Source of the DNA: GCA-002780795 sp964545385
GTDB taxonomy: Bacteria; Patescibacteriota; Microgenomatia; UBA1406; GWC2-37-13
Length of the DNA stretch: 13,429 nt
Direction: 5' to 3'
NCBI GenBank assembly: GCA_964545385.1
Contig: CAZJFG010000020.1
Coordinates: 1-13,429, forward strand
The notes beneath the pieces were generated by a model. That model was not told where the DNA came from and searched no databases. It saw only the letters and a program-made list of their open reading frames with translations. The position numbers were made by a program, and so were the translations under genes. Below, in pieces: positions 1 through 6,793 of this stretch. How positions within the stretch are numbered: position 1 is the first letter of the stretch; each line of letters begins with the position of its first letter.

Positions 1-277
1 CATGCCCAATATTAGGGATAAGAACTATCATAAGTAAAAAAATCGTCCCCATCATTAAAAAAAAAGCGAAATAATAGAGTTTATGGTAATCGAAAACTGA
101 GAGAAAAAACATAATGACAACTCCTCCCAAAAACCAAATAAACTGACGTTGGACATAAAAAAATGAATGACCGACTTCGTTGAAACTCCGAAGAGCCGAG
201 GCTTCAAAGATAAAAAAAAAGCCGATTAGTGAAAGAAAAATAGGCATCATGTAAAACCACGTATAGTTTTTTTTCAT
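1..277 (-). CDS. ftsW: FtsW/RodA/SpoVE-family peptidoglycan polymerase (SEDS), N-terminal part only
   Basis: Partial gene running off the left edge; 92 codons are visible. The protein opens with a short charged stretch, then a membrane helix at about residues 8-25 (ending FIFEAS), a loop with SFFYVQRQFIWF at about 38-49, a second helix at 47-60, the FDYHKL motif at 62-67 and a third helix ending LIPNIG. The EAS end of helix 1, the RQ-I-W pattern before helix 2, the DY after it and L-I-P-x-I-G after helix 3 are typical of SEDS glycosyltransferases, which polymerise lipid II with a class B PBP. The location beside mraY favours FtsW over RodA. The start ATG (277-275) overlaps the mraY stop as ATGA, so the two are probably translationally coupled. 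No Shine-Dalgarno is visible. The catalytic Asp lies outside the window. Confidence 0.88.
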   Translation of the reverse strand, partial: MKKNYTWFYMMPIFLSLIGFFFIFEASALRSFNEVGHSFFYVQRQFIWFLGGVVIMFFLSVFDYHKLYYFAFFLMMGTIFLLMIVLIPNIGH

Positions 278-1311
278 TTCATGAATGCAATCATTAAACC
301 GAAAATGACAAAAAGAATGGAAATCACCCAAAAACGCATGACAATTTTCGGTTCTTCCCAACCCTTATGTTGTAACCAAAGATGAAGCGGGGCAACAGGA
401 AAAATTTTTTTCTTCAAATATTTTTTTCCCAAAAGTTGAACCAGTGACGTAAATATTTCGGCAACGAATAAACCACCCATGATTGGCAAAGCGAAAGTTT
501 TACCAAGAATTAACCCGATAACTGCAAATGTCGCACCAAAAGAAAGTGTGCCCGTATCGCCAAGCCAAAGCCTAGCCGGATAAATATTAAAGTATAAAAA
601 AGCGATCAGGCCTCCAAGCCAACTTCCGATGAAAAGTGATGTCGGCACGTCCAAAATCGATCTTGAGACTACCCAAAATCCAAAAAGGGAAATCATTAGA
701 ATTCCGCTTGCCAGTCCATCCAAACCATCTGTTATATTGACCGCATTGGCAAAAGCAAGCACTACAAAAGCAGCAAAGAAAATATAAAAAAAAGAGAGAT
801 TATATACGCCAAAAAAAGGGATATTAATTATTTCTATTTTTAGTTCACTAAAAAGCCAAAAACCAATAACCAAAGCAAGAATTATTTCCAGGATAAACTT
901 GTGACGGAGCCGAAGACCGAAAAAATTTTCATGCTTGACCAGAAAAATTTTAGCATAATCATCATACAAACCTAGAAACCCAAAACCAATAAATGAAAAA
1001 AGAATAATTTTAATCTCACTTACCAACGATGGATAGTTGCTGATTAATTTATTACCGGAAAATAAAAACATTAACAAAAAGGTAAAAAAGATAATTATCG
1101 TATTAACAATAATCAAAATTCCACCGCCGACCGGCGTTCCGCTTTTATGCCTATTAAATTTATCAAAGATTGGAGTTGGATTGTCAAAAGCGTCCTTAGT
1201 ATGTTGATCTTTTCTTTGGAGCTTCATTTTATAAAGAAAGTTTATGAAAGGAATTATTGTCGCCGCGTTTAAAATAAACGAGGTAATAACGATAAAAAGA
1301 TAAAGGGACAT
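274..1311 (-). CDS. mraY: Phospho-N-acetylmuramoyl-pentapeptide-transferase MraY
   Basis: Transfers phospho-MurNAc-pentapeptide from UDP to undecaprenyl phosphate, making lipid I at the inner face of the membrane. The 345 residues are close to the usual 320-360 and are rich in membrane helices. Visible motifs in order: GTPVGGG at 58-64 (family GTPtMGG), the DD pair D117-D118 in GLYDDYAK, NAVNITDGLDG at 189-199 (N192 and D195), GDTGTLSFG at 251-259, and a C-terminal PLHLWLQHKGW at 308-318 followed by EEPKIVMRFW. The last replaces the canonical PIHHHFEL-GW loop: only the first of the three histidines (H310) is kept. The gene lies 11 bases after dgkA and overlaps ftsW by four bases. WecA-type relatives are an alternative, but the KGW-E-PK-V-RFW ending and the dcw context fit MraY. 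Confidence 0.93.
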   Translation of the reverse strand: MSLYLFIVITSFILNAATIIPFINFLYKMKLQRKDQHTKDAFDNPTPIFDKFNRHKSGTPVGGGILIIVNTIIIFFTFLLMFLFSGNKLISNYPSLVSEIKIILFSFIGFGFLGLYDDYAKIFLVKHENFFGLRLRHKFILEIILALVIGFWLFSELKIEIINIPFFGVYNLSFFYIFFAAFVVLAFANAVNITDGLDGLASGILMISLFGFWVVSRSILDVPTSLFIGSWLGGLIAFLYFNIYPARLWLGDTGTLSFGATFAVIGLILGKTFALPIMGGLFVAEIFTSLVQLLGKKYLKKKIFPVAPLHLWLQHKGWEEPKIVMRFWVISILFVIFGLMIAFMK

Positions 1312-1320
1312 AATAATTTG

Positions 1321-1343
1321 ATTTAAAATTTAAAATTTAAAAT
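1321..1343. repeat. Heptamer tandem repeat (ATTTAAA)x3 at the end of dgkA
   Basis: Three perfect copies of ATTTAAA followed by AT, between dgkA and mraY. The tract supplies the last codons of dgkA (ending NFKF) and its TAA stop at 1325-1323. Two other 7-bp-period tracts occur in the window, in rsmH and at the start of murE. Confidence 0.85.
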
Positions 1344-1685
1344 CTTCGGAAAAAAGATAAAGCCTGCAATTAAAAATGCACCGATTGCAAAAATAAGCAT
1401 GGCACCGGCTGCCACATCTTTGGCGATCTTGATGTCGTTGCGCCATTTTTTGTCAATGGCGTCGGTTGTTGATTCAATGGCTGTATTTATTGTTTCAATA
1501 GCCAAACCGACCGCAATCAAAACAACAATTGTCAACCACTCAAAATAACTTATTTGCAAAAAAACTCCACCAAATATAGAAAGTAACGAAAGCACGATAT
1601 GTATCTTGTAATTTGGCTGGGTTTTAAAAGCCCAAACCAAACCATTAAATGCATTTTTAAAAGAAATTCTGTGCTTTTTTATCAT
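1323..1685 (-). CDS. dgkA: Diacylglycerol/undecaprenol kinase family protein (DgkA)
   Basis: A 120-residue integral membrane kinase, the usual size for the family. After an N-terminal amphipathic segment (about 7-21, with the SFKNAFNGL-WAF pattern) there are three helices at about 30-45, 49-65 and 95-112. The catalytic signature ETINTAIESTTD at 64-75, with E64, N67, E71 and D75, and KDVAAGAML at 89-97 match the family closely. In Gram-positive bacteria these proteins phosphorylate undecaprenol rather than diacylglycerol. The position between yvcK and mraY, whose lipid substrate is undecaprenyl phosphate, supports that role; this is inference. The start overlaps the yvcK stop as ATGA (1685-1682). 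The C-terminal residues come from a heptamer repeat. Confidence 0.9.
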   Translation of the reverse strand: MIKKHRISFKNAFNGLVWAFKTQPNYKIHIVLSLLSIFGGVFLQISYFEWLTIVVLIAVGLAIETINTAIESTTDAIDKKWRNDIKIAKDVAAGAMLIFAIGAFLIAGFIFFPKILNFKF

Positions 1686-2650
1686 AAAATTATTTTATTT
1701 ATTAACTTAGCCAGTTTTTTAGAACTATGGCGTAAAACCGATCTCGACAATCTATCACTTGCCACTTTCTCGAAAATTTTACTACTTAATAAATTTTCTT
1801 TAATTATTTTACCGGGAAAATTATCGTTTAGATCATCAACAACCACTTCTTCTTCATGTTTCTTATACCATTTTATGATATTTTTTGGTATTTTACCATT
1901 ATTGATTAAAAGAATATCCGGTTTTCTACCAAGGTATTTTTCGAGTTCAATTAAATAATCGGAGATTTTGTAATTATATGTTTGGCCGAGTTTAGTCATC
2001 AGATTTACAATATAGATAATTTTTGCTTTTGATTTTTTTATTTCGTCTTTTATTTTAGTGGTTAAAAGCACTGGGACAATACTTGTATAAAGATCTCCCG
2101 GTCCGATGATAATATAATCTGATTTTTTAAGTACTTTAAGAGCTTCTTTATTGGCATTCGCACTTGGCTCGAGATAGATTTCCGAAATCTTTGCCCGAGG
2201 GTTCTTGTTCTCATCGATTTTACTTTCGCCTTTTAATATTTTCCCGCCAAAATACTTGGCAACAAGATGAACTTTGTCAAAAGTGACCGGAATTACTTTG
2301 CCTTTAGTCTGAAGAATAAAGCTTGCAGTTTTTATTGCCTCATTGTAGTTTTTGGATACTTTTTCCAAAGCTGATAAAAAAATATTGCCGAAGTTGTGAC
2401 TTTTAAGGTCGCCTGCCTCAAATCTATACAAAAAAAGCTTACGCCATAAAAGCGAAGCACCGGAAAGGGCAACTAAACACTGTCTAAGATCGCCCGGCGG
2501 CAGAACACCAAGTTGGTCACGTAATCTTCCGGTTGAACCGCCGGAATCCATCATATTTACAACAACCGAAAGGTCAAAAGGATAGTCTTTTAAACCGGAT
2601 AAAACAACAAATGTACCGGTTCCCCCTCCTATTACCGTTATTTTCTTCAT
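1682..2650 (-). CDS. yvcK: YvcK/CofD-like family protein (gluconeogenesis factor, UDP-sugar binding)
   Basis: At 322 residues this is the usual length for YvcK. The N terminus is a Rossmann-like start, ITVIGGGTGTFVVLSGLK (4-21), then DSGGSTGRLRDQLGVLPPGD (35-54), HNFGN (85-89) and GPGDLYTS (183-190), all hallmark motifs of the CofD/YvcK family. YvcK of Bacillus and Mycobacterium binds UDP-GlcNAc-type sugars and is needed for normal cell shape and peptidoglycan synthesis on gluconeogenic carbon sources; CofD itself is a phospholactate transferase in F420 synthesis. No F420 genes are nearby and the cell-wall setting supports YvcK. It is the first gene of the yvcK-dgkA-mraY-ftsW unit, with its own candidate promoter in the 56-base gap shared with the divergent acetyltransferase gene. 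The start chosen is the only ATG next to the GGGTG fold start. Confidence 0.92.
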   Translation of the reverse strand: MKKITVIGGGTGTFVVLSGLKDYPFDLSVVVNMMDSGGSTGRLRDQLGVLPPGDLRQCLVALSGASLLWRKLFLYRFEAGDLKSHNFGNIFLSALEKVSKNYNEAIKTASFILQTKGKVIPVTFDKVHLVAKYFGGKILKGESKIDENKNPRAKISEIYLEPSANANKEALKVLKKSDYIIIGPGDLYTSIVPVLLTTKIKDEIKKSKAKIIYIVNLMTKLGQTYNYKISDYLIELEKYLGRKPDILLINNGKIPKNIIKWYKKHEEEVVVDDLNDNFPGKIIKENLLSSKIFEKVASDRLSRSVLRHSSKKLAKLINKIIL

Positions 2651-2656
2651 AAAACG

Positions 2657-2685
2657 TTTATATGTATATTATAACCTCAACAATT
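2657..2685 (-). promoter_or_regulatory. Candidate promoter(s) of the yvcK-dgkA-mraY-ftsW unit
   Basis: Reading the minus strand, TATAAA lies at 2662-2657 with a weak -35 (TTGTTG, 2684-2679) 16 bases upstream. Its last base is 6 bases before the yvcK ATG at 2650, so the mRNA would be leaderless. A better -10 match, TATAAT at 2673-2668, would give a leader of about 11 bases. Both lie in the gap shared with the divergent acetyltransferase promoter. This is pattern reading only. Confidence 0.45.
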
Positions 2686-2700
2686 CATTTTTAGTATAAT
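2671..2700 (+). promoter_or_regulatory. Candidate promoter of the GNAT gene
   Basis: A perfect TATAAT at 2695-2700 sits 6 bases before the ATG at 2707. Transcription starting about 7 bases after the -10 would begin at the start codon, giving a leaderless mRNA. No good -35 is seen at 16-18 bases upstream. Confidence 0.5.
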
Positions 2701-2706
2701 AACAAC

Positions 2707-3147
2707 ATGAAACCTATTTTCAAGATTATTCTTCTTGAAAAAATTAATAAAAAAAATAGTAGAGAAATTCATAGACTGATGAAACAACTTACTACCACAG
2801 GAAATAAACCTTCTCTTCATGTTTTAAAAAAAACGATTAATAGCTCAACAAGGATATTTGCTTGTATTGGAAAAAGTGGAAAAATTATAGGCATCATCAG
2901 ATTGACTTTTTCTTATAGACTGGACGGTCTATGTAAAGGATATATAGAGGATTTTGTTGTCGACAGGATCGAAAGAAAAAAAGGAGTCGGACAAGCCCTT
3001 TTAAAAAAAACGTTGGAAACTGCAAAAAAAATGAGAATTGATATGGTCCACCTCACATCAAATCCAAAAAGAGTCGCTGCAAATAGACTTTATAAAAAAA
3101 TCGGCTTTAAGCCGTATAAAACAAACTATTACAAATACGATTTGTAA
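2707..3147 (+). CDS. GNAT-family N-acetyltransferase
   Basis: A 146-residue single-domain acetyltransferase. The acetyl-CoA-binding motif A is clear: a beta strand ending EDFVVD (81-86), then RKKGVGQALL (90-99) with the R-x-x-G-x-G residues R90, G93 and G95, followed by a helix. A later strand (MVHLTSNP, 113-120) and the R-x-A-x-x-L-Y-x-K-x-GF segment at 122-134 complete the fold. The substrate cannot be told from sequence. It is the only plus-strand gene between two minus-strand cell-wall units, with its stop 3 bases from the murA stop and its start divergent from yvcK. No link to peptidoglycan is shown beyond location. Its last 60 bases also hold a candidate terminator for the opposite strand. 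Confidence 0.88.
   Translation: MKPIFKIILLEKINKKNSREIHRLMKQLTTTGNKPSLHVLKKTINSSTRIFACIGKSGKIIGIIRLTFSYRLDGLCKGYIEDFVVDRIERKKGVGQALLKKTLETAKKMRIDMVHLTSNPKRVAANRLYKKIGFKPYKTNYYKYDL
3094..3114 (-). terminator. Candidate intrinsic terminator of the mraZ-murA operon, inside the GNAT gene
   Basis: On the minus strand, CGGCT-TAA-AGCCG (3114-3102) forms a 5-bp GC-rich stem with a three-base loop. It is followed by one A and seven Ts (3100-3094). It lies 37 bases past the murA stop, in the right orientation to end the long operon. The stem is short, and on the plus strand the same bases encode the conserved GNAT segment KKIGFKP, so chance is possible. Confidence 0.4.
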
Positions 3148-3150
3148 GTT

Positions 3151-4476
3151 TTAAATTTTCTCAATATCACCACCAATTTTTTTTACTTTTCCTACGAAGT
3201 CTTCATAGCCTCGTTCAAGAATGCTTGCACCGTGAATGATAGATTCACCTTTGGCAATTAGAGCTCCAATTGCTAAAGTCGCGCCAGCTCTCAGATCGGT
3301 TATTGATAAAACGCCGCCATGCAGTTTTTGCGAACCTTTTATTCGAATAGACTGATTATATTTTTTTTTCGGATCAAAGTTAAAGAAAAAAAATTCTGCC
3401 GGTTTAGCAAATGTCGGTTTAATAAACTCAATTTCGGCTCCAAGCTTGCGCAGCTCATCCACATAAGAAAATCTATTCTCAAAAACTCTTTCCGTAATCG
3501 TTGAATCGCCTTTAGCCTGGGTCATTAAAACAGCCCAGTTAGGTTGCCAATCAGTCATAAATCCCGGATGAGGTGCAGTTTCGATATCCGAACTTCTTAG
3601 CTGGTCTCTATAAAAGAATTCGTAATAATCTCCGTCCAGCTTTCGGCAGTCGACTCCAATCTCGACCAACTTGTCATAAAAAGTTTTGATCAGGTCGTAT
3701 CGTATTGGTCCTATTTTTATTTGACCCTTACTGGCAAGAACCAAACTGACATAGGTAACTACTTCATTCCGATCGGTCATGATTCTATATGGTTTTTTTT
3801 GAGACAACAACCCTTGACCGTCTATAGTTATTTTGACTTTTTCTCTTTTGATTCTGGCTCCTCCTTCATTTAAAAATGCGATAAGGTCGTCTATTTCCGG
3901 TTCAAGCGCAGTATTCTCCAAAACGATTTTGTTTTTTGAAAGAACAGCCAAAAGAATTAAGAGTTCGGTACCGGTGTGAGTTACTTTAGGAAATCTATAA
4001 CTCCCTTCTATTTGGGTATTAAGTTTAGCAAAGTAATAACCTGTCTCATGATTATAAATTACTTCAATTCCGAGTTTTTTCATTCCTTCAACAATCCGGT
4101 CAATCGGCCTGGCACCAATTCGACAACCTCCCGGATTTGGAATATAACAAGTACCAAACCTGTGTAAAAGGGGTGCAAAAAACATAAAGGAAGTGCGGAT
4201 TTTTGCGGCTTGAAAAAGGTCAACTTTATTTTTATTGATAGTTGTTCCATTGATCTCTACCGTATTTTTTTCAATAAATTCAGCTTTTCCGCCAAGTTTT
4301 CGAATTAAAATAATTAATTCCTCGACATCGTTGATTTTCGGGATATTTTCCAAAACTACCTTTCCATCAAACATAAGCGCGGCAATAATCACTTTCAAAG
4401 CGACGTTTTTGGCGCCGGATAACGTGATTTTACCCACCAATTTTTTTCCTCCTTTTACAAAATAAGCGTCATTCAT
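3151..4476 (-). CDS. murA: UDP-N-acetylglucosamine 1-carboxyvinyltransferase MurA
   Basis: Transfers enolpyruvate from PEP to UDP-GlcNAc, the first committed step of peptidoglycan synthesis, in the cytosol. The 441 residues are slightly above the E. coli length (419). Visible landmarks: GAKN at 21-24 (K23 and N24 match E. coli K22/N23), RTS at 94-96, the mobile loop GGCRIGARP at 116-124 with catalytic C118 (the fosfomycin target; a Cys-to-Asp change would give resistance and is not seen), APHPGFMTD ending at D309 (E. coli D305), ERVFENRF at 329-336 and DLRAG at 394-398 with R396 (E. coli R397). All core catalytic residues are therefore present. The gene starts 9 bases after the murB stop without a Shine-Dalgarno and is the last gene of the operon before a convergent gene. 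Confidence 0.95.
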   Translation of the reverse strand: MNDAYFVKGGKKLVGKITLSGAKNVALKVIIAALMFDGKVVLENIPKINDVEELIILIRKLGGKAEFIEKNTVEINGTTINKNKVDLFQAAKIRTSFMFFAPLLHRFGTCYIPNPGGCRIGARPIDRIVEGMKKLGIEVIYNHETGYYFAKLNTQIEGSYRFPKVTHTGTELLILLAVLSKNKIVLENTALEPEIDDLIAFLNEGGARIKREKVKITIDGQGLLSQKKPYRIMTDRNEVVTYVSLVLASKGQIKIGPIRYDLIKTFYDKLVEIGVDCRKLDGDYYEFFYRDQLRSSDIETAPHPGFMTDWQPNWAVLMTQAKGDSTITERVFENRFSYVDELRKLGAEIEFIKPTFAKPAEFFFFNFDPKKKYNQSIRIKGSQKLHGGVLSITDLRAGATLAIGALIAKGESIIHGASILERGYEDFVGKVKKIGGDIEKI

Positions 4477-4485
4477 AACAAAAAA

Positions 4486-5400
4486 TCAAACAATAACTAC
4501 CTCTTCAACTAATTTTATTTTATATTTGTCTTTCACTCTTTTTTTTATGATTCCCAAAAGTTTTTTTAGATCACTAATTCTACCTTTTTTATTGGCTTTA
4601 TTGATAATGAAGTTTGCATGGACATCAGAAACTGTAAAATCGCCGACTGTCAAACCCTTCAGATTAAGATTATCTAAAATGTAACCAACCGATCTTGTCG
4701 GCAAATTTAAACGCTTCTGATCAACCACTGAAATATTACGAAAAAAACAACCGCAGGTCGCTACTCCTTTAGGTTGAGTTTTTGATCTATAGTCCGCAGC
4801 TTGCTTGGCTCTTTCTGCAAGTATCCGCGGTTCAACTTTCTTAAATTTGAAAACAAGGTCAATAATAGTTTCTTTGGTTTGTTGCAAAATGCTGAAGTCG
4901 TATTTAAAATTGAAATAATCGTAATCTACTTTTTTTAGATTGCCATAACAATCCATAAGAACCGCCTTTATGAGATAATCGCCGATGTATCTTTGCGGTT
5001 TAGTCCACTTGGAGTTCATATAGATTGCACCACCTATTGTACCAGGCAAACCCTTATGATATTCCATACCTTCCCAGCCGGCTGAAATTGCCTCAAAAAC
5101 AAGTTTGTTTGTTGGGTAGCCCGAAGAAACCAAAACCTTAATTTCGGTTTCTGTTTCTGCGATAATCTCTTTTTTTAGATAGAGATTTTTAACAACCAAG
5201 GCATTGATCCGCATTTTAGAAAAAACTATATTCGAACCACCGCCCAAAACTAAAAAAGGTACTTTTAGTTCATTGGCTTTTTTAGCCGCTTCCTGAAAAT
5301 CTTCAACAGTTTTTACTTCTGTGTAATAACGCGCAATAGTCGAAGTATGAAGTGTCAGAAGGTTTGAAATATCTTTGTTTTCTTCAAGTCTTATTTTCAT
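4486..5400 (-). CDS. murB: UDP-N-acetylenolpyruvoylglucosamine reductase MurB
   Basis: Reduces the MurA product to UDP-MurNAc with NADPH and FAD. The 304 residues fit the shorter (type II-like) MurBs. FAD-binding motifs are clear: VPFLVLGGGSNIVFS (47-61) and GLPGTIGGAIYMN (117-129). The C-terminal domain has HANFIIN and ends KLVEEVVIV, which carries the glutamate of the proton relay. Two active-site positions are unusual. The conserved GS-FF-NP loop reads CGCFFRN (216-222), so the proton-donor Ser is C218. The Y-R-x-S segment reads KYDFS (166-170), so the substrate-binding Arg appears to be Asp. One base separates it from murC; it starts without a Shine-Dalgarno. The fold assignment is secure; the changes may be lineage-wide rather than inactivating. 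Confidence 0.93.
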   Translation of the reverse strand: MKIRLEENKDISNLLTLHTSTIARYYTEVKTVEDFQEAAKKANELKVPFLVLGGGSNIVFSKMRINALVVKNLYLKKEIIAETETEIKVLVSSGYPTNKLVFEAISAGWEGMEYHKGLPGTIGGAIYMNSKWTKPQRYIGDYLIKAVLMDCYGNLKKVDYDYFNFKYDFSILQQTKETIIDLVFKFKKVEPRILAERAKQAADYRSKTQPKGVATCGCFFRNISVVDQKRLNLPTRSVGYILDNLNLKGLTVGDFTVSDVHANFIINKANKKGRISDLKKLLGIIKKRVKDKYKIKLVEEVVIV

Positions 5401-5401
5401 T

Positions 5402-6793
5402 TTAATCTTTGATTTTTAATATCGCTTTTATTATATCATCACCAAGTTTATAAACATCTCCCGCACCCATAGTAAAAATTACATCATTTTTTTTCAAAAC
5501 TTTATTCAGCCGATTGATCAACTGACAAAAAGAGTCGACATATACAACATTTTTTTTGTCACCAACGATATCCTTTGCCGTAACATTAAAATCCTCTTTG
5601 TTTTCCCTAGCCGAGGCAAAGATCGGTAAAACAAAAGAGTAGTCTGCAAGAGCTAAGCTTTTTCTAAAGTCATAAAGCAAGGCCTGAGTTCTTGAATAGG
5701 TATGAGGTTGAAAAACAATTATTATTTTTTTTTGAGAAAATCTTAATCTGGCGGCTTCTATAGTCGCTTCAATCTCCCTGGGGTGATGTCCATAGTCGTC
5801 AAACAAATAAATACTATTTTTGTGGTAGACTTCTTCGAATCTTCTTTTTGCACCAAGAAATCCGGAAATAGCGGTTTTTATCTTTTCATAAGGAAAACCT
5901 AAAAATAAAAGTAAACTGACAATACCGGCTGCATTCAAAATATTTTTTTCTCCAAAAAGCCTTGTTTGAAACTCAAAACGATTTTTTTGAGGATCAAACA
6001 GGAAAAAACTCGAACCGTATTCATTGGTTTGAAAATCCTCTATCCTGTAATCTGCTCCCTTGCCAAAACCAAAGGTCTTATACTGACTTTTGTCCAAGAA
6101 AGCTGCAACTTCCATTGAATTTTTATCATCAAAACAGATAAAACTACTACTACCTTTTTTAAAAAAATTTAAAAAAGTCCTTTTTAACTCCTCAATGTTT
6201 TGATAAACATCCGGATGATCATAATCAATATTTGTACAAATGAGGTGACTTGGTTTCAAAAAATTTAGTTTTGGAGTTTTATCAATCGGTGGATTGACCC
6301 CGTACTCGTCTGCCTCTATGACAAAGTAGTCTTTTTTACGAAAATCACCGCCAGAATATTCGTTAAAACCTGAACTGCCAACAAGATAACTCGGTTCAAC
6401 ACCAAGATTAATAAGTGTATAGGCCAAAAGCGAGCTTGTTGTTGTTTTGCCGTGGCATCCACAGACAGCAAGAGAAGTTTTGAAGTTTTGCATAAGTTCG
6501 ACAAGTGCAACAGGCTGGGCCTGAACTTTTATTCCACGGCTTAATGCTTCCTGTACCTGCGGATTGTTTATCCCTTGGTGTGCGGCCGAATAAATTACAA
6601 GGTCCGTTTCTTTTGGCAGCTTATCTTTTTTGAAATTTGTGATATATTGAATTTTGTTTTTTTTCAAAACTTCATCGGTAATAAACTCGTCAGGAAGATC
6701 AGAACCAGAAACATTTTTGCCCATTTTTTTAAGGATAACTGCAAGATTGGCCATAGCCACTCCTTTTATACCGACAATAAATATGTTATTCAT
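5402..6793 (-). CDS. murC: UDP-N-acetylmuramate--L-alanine ligase MurC (some Mpl-like features)
   Basis: ATP-dependent ligation of L-Ala to UDP-MurNAc. At 463 residues it is full length with three domains: an N-terminal UDP-binding Rossmann domain (IFIVGIKGVAMANLA, 4-18), a central ATPase with P-loop GCHGKTTT at 112-119, and a C-terminal domain with GAKRRFEEV (314-322) and DDYGHHPREI (332-341). The central acidic motif reads VIEADEYGVNPPIDK, followed by TNIDYDHPDVY (187-197). EADEY with a following DK resembles Mpl, the recycling ligase that adds tripeptide to UDP-MurNAc, more than the EADESD of classic MurC. The DDY-G-HHP-EI motif and the location next to murB, murA and pgeF support MurC. 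The start overlaps the pgeF stop by 8 bases. No second candidate for this step is in the window. Confidence 0.9.
   Translation of the reverse strand: MNNIFIVGIKGVAMANLAVILKKMGKNVSGSDLPDEFITDEVLKKNKIQYITNFKKDKLPKETDLVIYSAAHQGINNPQVQEALSRGIKVQAQPVALVELMQNFKTSLAVCGCHGKTTTSSLLAYTLINLGVEPSYLVGSSGFNEYSGGDFRKKDYFVIEADEYGVNPPIDKTPKLNFLKPSHLICTNIDYDHPDVYQNIEELKRTFLNFFKKGSSSFICFDDKNSMEVAAFLDKSQYKTFGFGKGADYRIEDFQTNEYGSSFFLFDPQKNRFEFQTRLFGEKNILNAAGIVSLLLFLGFPYEKIKTAISGFLGAKRRFEEVYHKNSIYLFDDYGHHPREIEATIEAARLRFSQKKIIIVFQPHTYSRTQALLYDFRKSLALADYSFVLPIFASARENKEDFNVTAKDIVGDKKNVVYVDSFCQLINRLNKVLKKNDVIFTMGAGDVYKLGDDIIKAILKIKD

Noticed and set aside
1599..1958. A 119-codon plus-strand frame over the yvcK-dgkA junction
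   Set aside because: Antisense to two clear genes and without motifs or a promoter; a shadow.
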